From the NCBI GenBank assembly GCA_021018815.1, contig JAITYX010000003.1, positions 6,062,501 to 6,126,500 on the forward strand: a stretch of DNA of 64,000 bases, in the 5' to 3' direction. The position numbers and the translations under genes are program-made. The notes beneath the pieces are model-generated. The model was not told the origin of the DNA, made no database searches, and worked only from the letters and a program-made list of their open reading frames with translations. The stretch is from Talinum fruticosum (lineage: Eukaryota; Streptophyta; Magnoliopsida; Caryophyllales; Talinaceae). This document shows positions 56,105-64,000 of this stretch, in pieces (position 1 is the first letter of the stretch; each line of letters opens with the position of its first letter).

Positions 56105-56790
56105 TACCCAAGTTAGAATTTATCTTGCTTAAAAGCATCTCTACATGATGATTCATGGACACGGTATCGTAGGTTAGGTCATATTAGCATGCATACCATT
56201 AAGAAGCTTGCTTCTCATGGTTTAGTTAGAGGATTTAAGAAAGATAAAATTTGTGATGCTTGCACAAAAGGAAAATAGGTCAAATCATCTTTCAAACCTC
56301 TGAAAACTATTTCCACATCCAAAGTGCTTGAATTGTTGCGTAAGGATTTATGTGGTGAAATCCCTGTCAAGAGTCTCGGAGGTAAATCATATGTGCTTGT
56401 GATTGTTAATGGTTACTTACGATTTACTTGGGTTTGTTTTCTTAAACACAAAAATGAAGCATTTAAAGAATTCAGCAAGCTCTGCAAGAAAATCCAAGTT
56501 GAGTCTCATACTCGGATCCAGAGAATTCGAACTGCCCATGGAAGGGAGTTCGACTACTCGAATTTTGCAGAATTTTGTGATAAGAATGACATCTCCCACA
56601 ACTTCTCAACACCAAGAACTCCCCAACAAAATGGAGTAGTGGAGAGAAAGAACCGGACTCTTGAAGAAATAGGAAGGACAATGATGATTGAACATGATCT
56701 ACCCTACTATACAACACTTCATATTTCAAACCCTTTGGATGTAAGTGCTCCTTTCACAACAATGGTAAGGATCACTCGACCAAATTTGAT
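56105..56790 (+). pseudogene. pol: Element J: integrase with mutated catalytic site and a deletion
   Basis: RLGHISMHTIKKLASHGLV, CDACTKGK followed by TAG, then open from 56324. The first Asp (KDLCGE) and the Glu (NGVVERKN) are present, but the second catalytic position reads Ala (RTAHGREFD, GCC at 56534-56536) and IIDDYSRF reads IVNGYLRF. After LPYY about 45 codons are missing (the AEAVNTANYTLN..ELYKGKKPN block). Inactive. Confidence 0.84.
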
Positions 56791-57290
56791 GCTAGGTCAG
56801 ATGAAGGTATTTTTCTTGGTTATTCATCTCATAGCAAAGCACACCATGTTTTCAATAAAAGAACTAACAAAGTGGAAGAAAGCATCCACGTTGTATTTGA
56901 TGAGATTGAATAGGAAAAACCTAGTGAGTCAACATTCTCATACCGAAGCTCAAGAGAGATGATGATCTTGATGAAAATGAGCTCATCAAGAATCAAATCA
57001 AAGTCACTCACAACGAAGTGACTCAAAATAACATGACTTAGAATGAGACAACTCAAGAGCCAACTCGGAATGTTGAAGGTCAATCAAATAAACAAGCTTA
57101 CTCGGAACAAACTTCGAAGATCAACCAATTCAACCTACGGATCTAGTGAACCGGAGAAAAGGTAGAGCATTCAAGTATGCTTCTAGCCACCCACTAGAAA
57201 ACATCTTCTCCGATATCAACAAGTGGGGCAAGACCTCATTCCTCTCTACAAAATCTATGTGCATTCACTATATTCATTTCATTAACTCGA
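56791..57290 (+). pseudogene. pol: Element J: integrase-RT linker
   Basis: Asn/Glu/Thr-rich linker with VTHNEVTQN-like repeats and an AFKYASSHPLENI-like end near 57170-57200; broken frame. Confidence 0.6.
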
Positions 57291-58080
57291 ACCCAGAAAT
57301 GCACTAGAGGCCCTAAATGAACCTGAATGGGTAAAGGCCATGCAAGAGGAACTCGATCAATTCGAAAGAAACTAAGTTTGGACTCGACCAAACGACCTTC
57401 CGACCACCCAGTCGTAGGAACCAAATGGGTTTTCAAGAACAAATTGGATGAAGGTGGGTTGATAGTCGAAATAAGGTTAGACTTGTGGCTCAAGGTTACA
57501 ATCAAGAGGAAGGGATTAATTGTGGGCAAACCTTTGCACCTGTAGCTAGAATCAAAGCTATTAGAATCTTATTGGCATTTGCATCTAGCATGAATATCAA
57601 ATTGTATCAAATGGATGTTAAATGTGCGTTTCTCAATGGTTTCATCGAAGAGGAAGTCTACGTTGAGCAGGCCCCTGGATTTGAAAACTCAGAATTTCCA
57701 AATCATGTTTTCAAATTGCGAAAAGCTCTCTATGGTCTTAAACAAGCTCCCGGAGCTTGGTACGAAAGACTGAGCAATTTTTTGTTAAAAATAATTTTAG
57801 AAGAGGTCAGATTAACAAGACTCTTTTTATAAAAACCAAGGAGAAAGACTTTCTTATTGCTCGGATCTATGTTGATGACATAATTTTGGAGCTACTAATG
57901 AAATTCCGTGTCGAGAGTTTTCCGAGTTAATGAGACAGGAATATCAAATGAGTATGATGGGAGAACTTAATTTCTTCCTTGGTCTACAAATTAAGCAACA
58001 CAAAGATGGCATCTATGTCCATCAATCAAAGTATACCATGGAGCTGCTGAAGAAGTACAAACTTCAAGATGCCAAACATG
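57291..58080 (+). pseudogene. pol: Element J: reverse transcriptase, broken
   Basis: ALNEPEWVKAMQEELDQFER near 57306, VVGTKWVFKNKLDEGGL near 57412. Open part 57485-57832: AQGYNQEEGINCGQTFAPVAR, YQMDVKCAFLNGFIEEEVYVE, HVFKLRKALYGLKQAPGAWY. After a frameshift, ARIYVDD near 57868 and GELNFFLGLQIKQH. YVDD is present but in another frame. Confidence 0.86.
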
Positions 58081-58775
58081 CAACGAACACCTATGAGTAG
58101 CAGACGATAAAACTGGACTCACACGAGAAAGGTAAAGCGAGTAAATCGAAACTCTATCGAGGTATGATTGGATCTTTGCTATATCTTACTTCTAGTGGGC
58201 CAAACATAATGTTTAGTGTATGTCTATGTGCAAGATTTCAAGCTAATCCAAAATAATCACATCTCACTGCGAGTGAAGAGAATCTTTAGATATCTTGCAG
58301 GGACTCGGAATCTAGCGTCTATTGGTACTCAAGAGACTCGGAACCGACTCTTACTGGATACTCGAGATACTGACTACGCTGGGTACAAAGTTGATAGAAA
58401 GAGCACTTCAGGAGCCTCCCAATTTCTGGGTCAATCCCTAATATCTTGGAACTAAAAGAAATAGAACTCAGTAGCTCTATCAATTCGCTGAAGTCGAGTA
58501 TATTGCAGCTAGAGCATGCTCGTGCTCGGATTTCATGGATCAAGCAATACTTGAGAGATCTTGGACTTTTATTCAAATTAGTTCCAATGAAGTGTGACAA
58601 TCAAAGTGCAATCAGCATCACCAAGAATCCAGTTGAGCACTTAAAGACAAAACATATTGAGGTCATGTGTTATTTTCTAAGAGACCATTCTGAGAAAGGT
58701 AATATTGAACTCGAATTCATTCCTACCAAACTTCAATTAGCTGATATCTTTACTAAGCCACTTAGTGAAGCTTAG
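58081..58775 (+). pseudogene. pol: Element J: RNase H, broken
   Basis: MIGSLLYLTSSGPNIMFSV near 58164, RIFRYLAGTRN, DYAGYKVDRKSTSGASQFLG near 58370-58430. Last part, open 58446-58775: ISWIKQYLRDLGLLFKLVPM, CDNQSAISITKNPVEH, FIPTKLQLADIFTKPLSEA and a stop somewhat earlier than in F. Confidence 0.84.
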
Positions 58776-59093
58776 TTTTGCTTTATTAGGAATGAGCTTG
58801 GCATGATCACTACATATTTATGTGCTTTTCGAGTGTGATTACTTTGCATGATTATATGTGATATGCTTTCTTTCTTTAATAACAATTAATTCAGTTGAAC
58901 CAGTGATACTGAGCTCCGAGTTATTAGTTGTTGGCGGTTTCGAGTCACTCGAAACTTCACCGACTCGGACTCAGATTTTGAGAAAAATGGACATCAAACT
59001 TCTAAAATCATCTCTAGATCAATGGAGAATTTCAAAAAATTTTTTATATCACTCTTTTTCTCTCTCTTTCGCGCATATCGATCGGACAACTAG

Positions 59094-59217
59094 CCGTTGA
59101 GAGACAAACGCTGGAATTCTAACCATTGGAGAGCGGAACAGTTACACCGGTCCGAGGTGACCGTTGGAGAGACGAGTCGGAATGAACACTAAGGGACGAT
59201 TACCTCTCTATAAATAG
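59094..59217 (+). promoter_or_regulatory. Element J: probable internal promoter of the third ORF
   Basis: CCGTT at 59094 and 59161, TATAAATAG at 59209-59217, 268 bp before the ATG at 59477, followed by a CT-rich leader with CTCTCTCTCTCTC near 59410. Confidence 0.5.
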
Positions 59218-59476
59218 CATCTGTTTTCCTTCATTATGCTACTTTACTCTCTACTTATGCTTACTCTCGAATTACTTCAACTCGCGCAAACTCTCTCTAT
59301 GTTCGAACAAAGTTTTCATCGCTCTTAAGCTAAGACAAAGCATTCTCAAGTAAGCTCTGTCACTCTCAGCTCTCTCTCTACTCTTTAATTTTTTTGCTCA
59401 CTTTCGTCGAGCCATCTCCCTCTCTCTCTCTCTTCTCTATCAAAAGTTCATCTTTCTTCTCTTTTCTTCATCAAAT

Positions 59477-60703
59477 ATGCCGAAAAGAGGTTCCCACCCC
59501 GATTTCCTCGGTTCCACCACCAAGAAACCTCGTACCAAAAGCCAGGAAGGCCCCTCCAATCCTTCAAAACCTATTGCCACTTAACATTTAACATTGCATG
59601 ACAAATTCTTCCGGACCACAAAGTTTTCATGGTTGGCTAATATAAAATCAACAGGGTCTACAATTTCCTCTGTTTCGTGATTTCATATATCTAGAACTCG
59701 TTTCGATTTCTATTCCAACCTCTCTAGCTCTAAGGGTATCCTAACCTCTAGAGTTCAAAATGTTACAGTTCGCATCAACACCTCTCTTCTCCACCGACTC
59801 TTCAAAGTCACTTCTCTTTTCCTCAACAGCAACCCCATACCTTTCAACTAGGTTACTGATGAATTCTTTGAAAAATATGCCAAAGAGTTTCCTGGGTCAC
59901 GTAAAAACTTTTCCGTGACTCAACTTAAGTCGAAGCTCGTCTTCCGTGGTTTCTGCTCATGAGGACTTTCTTCTGTCAGCATTCTACCAAAGAGAACCCT
60001 AACTCCAAGCATCTCAAAGCTCTTTACGACATCCTTGAGGGCTATGAAGTAGACCTCTTTCCTATTATTGTCGAGCAAATGGCAGCTCGTGCTCGCTCGG
60101 ACTCGAACAAATAAGTCCACCCCACTACCTTTCGGGGCTCTTCTCACCCTTATCTTCAAGCAATTCAAAGTTCCTCTTCCCTCGGATCCTAACGTGGTTT
60201 TCTAAGGCTGCCATTGTTGTTGGCAAGAAAGAACTTCTTGAGTATGGATACCAAGAGACCCAACCGGGTGTCTAGGTACATAGCTCAAAAGTGAGGCCTC
60301 CTTCTCCGCCTCGGACTCATACTCAACCTACTCTCTCTCTACCTCCTCCACTCGCTAGTGCCTCCACCTCAGGTGTCTCTCAAATTCTCTCTTTCGCTTT
60401 GTCCACTCGCCATCATGGACAAGCTTTCCTCGGTGTCCACCGAATTTAAAGACACCCTCCGGTCATTCAAGACTGTCCTTGAGTCTATGACCATCAATCG
60501 AAAACTGCTCAATCCCGAATCCGAGAGCAGCAGGACGTGCTTCTTGAGCTGAAAGCACTCATCAAGGAGCAAAGGGAGATGATTGAGATTCTTCAAGAAA
60601 GACGCTCCAAGGCGGCTTAGGATCCGATCGACTCGGATATATCCGAAGAATCCTCAAGTCCAGCCAAGTCCCGTTACGTAGGGAAGATGAAGCGAAGAAG
60701 AAG

Positions 60704-60734
<31 letters not shown>

Positions 60735-61113
60735 GGAGCCTATGGCTGAGGCAGCTCCGTCCGAGGAAAAAGAAGAAGGGGAGAAGGAAGCCGACACGGA
60801 GCCATAGCTGCCGAGGGCCAAGGTGCTCCAAAACCCCTACTAGAAGTTATCGGCTCAAACATGAGTCCGAGTGGGTCAAACGATCCTCCCGACCATGGTC
60901 GGTCAGCAGTAGAGCGAACAACTCCCTCGGTTGAGTTCCGGGAGGATGAGCCTTTGGACGACTTAGTTCCGGGTCAGCCACTCGGAGCCGAGCCCATCCC
61001 GGAGATACCGGTTCCGCCCTCGTCTCGGTCATCTACATCTTCCGGATCTTATCGGCAAAGGTGCACCGCACGTCCAATGACCTCCACTCGGACTGCTCCC
61101 TCCCCTCCATCTT
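59477..61113 (+). pseudogene. Element J: env-like third ORF, broken
   Basis: ATG 59477: MPKRGSHPDFLGSTTKKPRT, a stop at the position of the LDDKFF block, then KFFRTTKFSW and RINTSLLHRLFKVTSLFLNS near 59775-59830. EKYAKEFPGSRKNFSVTQ follows near 59870, LKALYDILEGYEVDLFPI near 60020, and SVSTEFKDTLRSFKTVLESM near 60435 with coiled-coil-like heptads. A (GAA)n stretch follows, then an open end part 60861-61113 rich in Pro/Ser. Same block order as F. Confidence 0.7.
60694..60733 (+). repeat. (GAA)13 microsatellite in the third ORF
   Basis: Uninterrupted GAA/AGA run inside the Glu/Lys-rich part; A and F have mixed GAG/AAG codons there. Confidence 0.9.
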
Positions 61114-61181
61114 AGAAATTTTTTTGTCCGGACATACAAATCTGTATCTCCTTGATACATTCTTCCTCTGTTTGTTCTGCT

Positions 61182-61201
61182 GAAAGGCAAGGGGGAGAAT
61201 A
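61182..61201 (+). other. Element J: upstream polypurine tract
   Basis: GAAAGGCAAGGGGGAGAATA, identical to A, 426 bp before the LTR. Confidence 0.6.
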
Positions 61202-61613
61202 GTTAGAACAATTTGTTGTCTTGTTTAAGGGGAGTTTCTCTCACCGTCTTTTGTGTAAATATTTAGTTTAAATTGTAATGAAATTTCAGTTTCATGTTTA
61301 TTGCCTTCCGAGTTGTAATTATTTCGAGTTTATTATTTCTAAGTTTCAATTTCTTGCTCGTAATTTTTCTTTGCTCCGATTCGACAATTTAGTCTATCAT
61401 TGCTCTGTTCCTCAGTAATTTTTTTTTGCTCCGATACTTCGGCTTTTTGAAAATGCAATCTAAGCTTATTGGCTCGATAGAATATAAGTTTCAATCATTG
61501 TATCTACTCTATACAATTCTATCATGTTTTTCTAACTTATTCTTGAGAAAGGATGAAACACCGGATCTATATCGCTAACAAAGTTTCTACCTAAGTATGG
61601 AATGCCTTTCATC

Positions 61614-61626
61614 AAAAAGGGAAGAT
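61614..61626 (+). other. Element J: 3' polypurine tract
   Basis: AAAAAGGGAAGAT (one G changed to A) directly before the LTR. Confidence 0.78.
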
Positions 61627-63162
61627 TGAAGACTCGGACTTTGCAGGTATATCATTCTAAGTACCATCAAGGAATTAGATACAAACTTCATCTCTTGTAA
61701 GTCTTGATTATAAGTCATTCCGAGTGGTTTAGAAACTTTTCTGAGTGATCTAGAATATTTTGTGAGTGTTACGAAAACCATTGCATATGTTCTCACTTGA
61801 TTCTGACCGACTCGAAAGCATACTCTTGCTTATCGGTTCACACACAGCTCTCGAGTCACTCGGAAAACACTCGGACTTATTGCATGTTTAAACATTTGCT
61901 CTAACGTACATAAACTCGCTTCGACTTCATATTCTAAGCCCGATTGAATTATAGTGTTAATTCCTCTCCTTAAGTCGCCTTGCTTTGTTCAAACCATGCC
62001 TGTCTAACTTCAAGACTCGTTACTCGATAATTCTTAACCGACTTGCTTTACTTCTAGACTGACTCGGATAGAATTTGAGCATAATGGATATTAGACTCGG
62101 AAAATTCCATTTCTTTAGGACTTAGATAATTATGCACTTAATTATCTTAATTAATTTATTATCTATGTCTACCCTTGGACAAAAGTATTTTATACTTTGA
62201 GAACCAAATTGATATACTTTTATAGGTTATTCAAACGAGGTTATCCTACTTTTGAATTACAAAGGTAACCGAGCTTCAAGATGTCAAATCATCGCGAGAC
62301 AAGGCTTTTCCTACTTCCGGCCGAGGCCTAGACACCTGTGTCCGGATTGTCTCGTTTCTAAACTGGAAATCTTCAACGCTAAGCTCAACGGTGGTTTCCA
62401 CCCTACCTTTCGGACACTAACAGGTGGTTTGGGCCATCAAAAGGAGTCAAGAGCCGTTGCCCAACGTTCACACCTCAACGGATATTTTTGAGTCACTCGG
62501 AAAATCCATTGCAATCGGTCACAAAGGGCTTCTAATGAGAAGATAGTCACAATGGCTAATCTGCTCGGTCATCTATAAATAGAAGCCAACTCTTAAGACT
62601 TGAAGATTGCTTGGAACCATTGTCAAATACACATATTTAAGCAAAAGTCATTGTATTCACATTCAATCTTCTACTTACAACTCCAACTCTGTACTTAATA
62701 TCTTTCTAAGTTGTAATGTCCTGTAATCAGTCACAAACACTTCTTACTTTCTGAGTAAGGTCCCTTGACCGAGCTGTAAGGGTTAACTCAGCTCAATTGT
62801 CCCTAACTCGTAAATGTTACCTCGGTTAGGAAGTACTAGATCGGATAAGGGCAACTTTTGAGTCTAGGAAAATCGTGTAAGGAATTGTCTAAGGGAGCAA
62901 TTCTGGTTGAGTCTTTATACTCGTATTTTGTGGATTCAAAATAGTGGATTTGACTTTGTGCTTGGATTAGCACCGACCGTGGTTTTTTGCCCCGGGAGGG
63001 TTTCCACGTAATTTCTTAGTTAACACTTTTCCGAGTCCAATCTAGACTCGGACTGTCTCAAAATCAGTTTCGGTTTTAATCTTCCATTCTTTGTTCTAAT
63101 TTCCTCATCACCCTATTCGCCCCCTTCTAGGGTGACTAAGTGTCCCCAAGAGCAAACCTTCA
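61627..63162 (+). repeat. Element J: 3' LTR, 1536 bp
   Basis: TGAAGACTCGGAC start, GAGCAAACCTTCA end. TATAAATAG at 62574-62582. The first 170 bp differ from the 5' LTR at about fifteen sites. Confidence 0.9.
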
Positions 63163-63840
63163 AAATGTATTTTTACTTTGGAAGAAAAGTCCAATCTCGA
63201 TTCTTCTCGGTTTAAAGAACAACTTCGATCTGTTACTTCTAAGAGCATCTCTTTGAAAAATCAATTAGAAAAATTGAGACTTATACTCTAAGAGAACTCA
63301 AGACTAGTGCTCAATCCAATGAGACCGAGTGTGAGTTAGTCGAAGAGAAAATGAGCATCTAAAGCAAGAGCTCAATGAGTCTTAAGAGCTGGTTTTCAAA
63401 TTTAGTCAAGGTCAGAAAATCCTTGACATGCTCTTAGGGTTTCAATATGTCTCCTTCGGAAAAGAAGAACCTGGATTTAACAAAGAGGAGGAATCTAATT
63501 CCTACTAAAAGCTTTTCAAAAGGATTCCGAACCGTGAAGTTCAGAAAAGCTGAGCACGGTCCTATTCATAAGAATGAAAGGAGGATTGAGCCCGGATGAG
63601 TTTGTAGGAGAAAACCTTCTCCTCCTGTTCATAAAAGAAAAGAGTTTCAAAAGAAAAAGACATAGACTCAGTTTTCTAAAAGAAAGACTCAGAATCGGAC
63701 CAAACCCAAAGTTATTCAAATCTGGGTTCCCAAGAGTCTTCTTCCCGACAAAAGGACCATAGTAAAGGGAGTTACTCGGGTTCGTTAGAGGAAGTGAGAA
63801 ATGTTAGTTTCTTTCGACTTGCAAGTGGCTTAGAAAAGAA
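63163..63840 (+). pseudogene. gag: Element I: gag spacer, resumed after J
   Basis: AAATGTATTTTTACTTTGGAAG continues the gag text interrupted at 52368 (compare 55088-55110 in J). Charged coiled-coil-like stretch, GFNKEEESNSY-like text, FRKAEHGPIHKNER near 63540-63580, and TKPKVIQIWVPKS near 63700-63735; frames change. Confidence 0.75.
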
Positions 63841-64000
63841 CAAACGGGCATTGGTACCTGGACAGTGGATACACACGTCACATGTTAGGAAATCCAAGAC
63901 TCTTTTCCGAGTTAGAAAAGTACAAGCGAGGCAAAGGCACATTTGGAGATGACAACGAAGACAAGATAATTGGGATAGGCAAGATTGGAAAAGGAAACAA
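63841..64000 (+). CDS. pol: Element I: protease, start of domain, open to window edge
   Basis: HWYLDSGYTRHMLGNPRLFS, ELEKYKRGKGTFGDDNEDK, then IIGIGKIGKGN, all in one frame to the last base. The DSG active site is intact. The text is cut by the window, so whether the domain is complete is unknown. Confidence 0.75.

Larger units (their letters stand above)
52369..63162 (+). mobile_element. Element J: complete Sirevirus-type copia, 10.8 kb
   Basis: LTRs 52369-53864 and 61627-63162, internal 53865-61626, target AAATA (52364-52368) against AAATG (63163-63167). All domains are recognisable in order; none is fully intact. In the first 170 bases its two LTRs differ at some fifteen sites, so J is older than the Athila-like copy. 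Confidence 0.9.
49622..64000 (+). mobile_element. Element I: Sirevirus-type copia, 5' part, interrupted by J
   Basis: 5' LTR 49622-51139, primer site, gag to 52368, then element J. Gag resumes at 63163 and protease runs to the window edge. The 3' half lies outside. Left target bases TTGAA. Confidence 0.85.

Noticed and set aside
1..64000. CRISPR arrays, operons, tRNA or rRNA genes
   Set aside because: No spaced direct repeats, no RNA-gene hallmarks; the window is plant repeat DNA. The tRNA-like matches are retrotransposon primer sites.

Overview
This window is repeat-packed nuclear DNA of a flowering plant. I found no host gene, tRNA, rRNA or CRISPR array. About four fifths of it is LTR retrotransposon, mostly one family of Ty1/copia elements of the Sirevirus (SIRE/Maximus) type. 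The signs of that family are: LTRs of about 1.5 kb with TGAAGACTC...AACCTTCA ends, a primer site like the 3' end of initiator tRNA-Met, the gag-PR-INT-RT-RNase H order, and a third ORF (env-like) followed by two polypurine tracts. I name the insertions A to K. Most coding regions carry stops and frameshifts. Domain limits are read by eye and are good to a few tens of bases; LTR ends supported by terminal motifs and target duplications are given to the base.

Layout. 1-4260: 3' part of element A (+). It sits 49 bp before the 3' LTR of element B (+, 4310-4903 and 15649-16521). That LTR is split by element C (-, 4904-15648), complete and flanked by a perfect 5-bp duplication TGAAT. B itself lies in a minus-strand gag remnant, D (16522-17253). 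D abuts the 3' half of a diverged relative, E (+, 17254-22686), whose LTR holds a MITE-like insertion. 22687-24576: a Ty3/gypsy-type LTR (-). 24752-26027: a truncated Sirevirus LTR, K (-), followed at once by a 282-bp near-perfect hairpin. 26480-28885: a decayed CACTA (En/Spm) transposon (-). 28886-31097: decayed sequence with a gypsy protease trace. 31098-31697: a Tork-like copia LTR, primer site and gag start, cut off by 31700-32700 (probably a gypsy LTR piece). 32703-49451: element F (+), truncated at its 5' end. F's 3' LTR is split twice, by an Athila-like gypsy element without pol (39737-47210, -) and by a solo LTR, G (47838-49361, -). 49452-49621: LTR scrap H. 49622-64000: element I (+), whose gag is split by element J (52369-63162), complete from LTR to LTR.

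How the parts work together. Each full Sirevirus would make a genomic RNA from the TATAAATAG box of its 5' LTR, encode Gag and Pol, and carry a third ORF about 650-700 bp beyond pol. In every copy that reaches this region the third ORF has its own TATAAATAG box 170-270 bp upstream of its ATG, a CT-rich leader, and AACGG/CCGTT words like those before the LTR TATA box. This suggests a separate subgenomic promoter. The nested, opposite-facing LTRs (F with G, B with C) and the hairpin at 26031-26312 could yield double-stranded RNA and hence siRNA. By eye the most recent event is the Athila-like insertion, whose two 2.2-kb LTRs differ at only about twenty sites.
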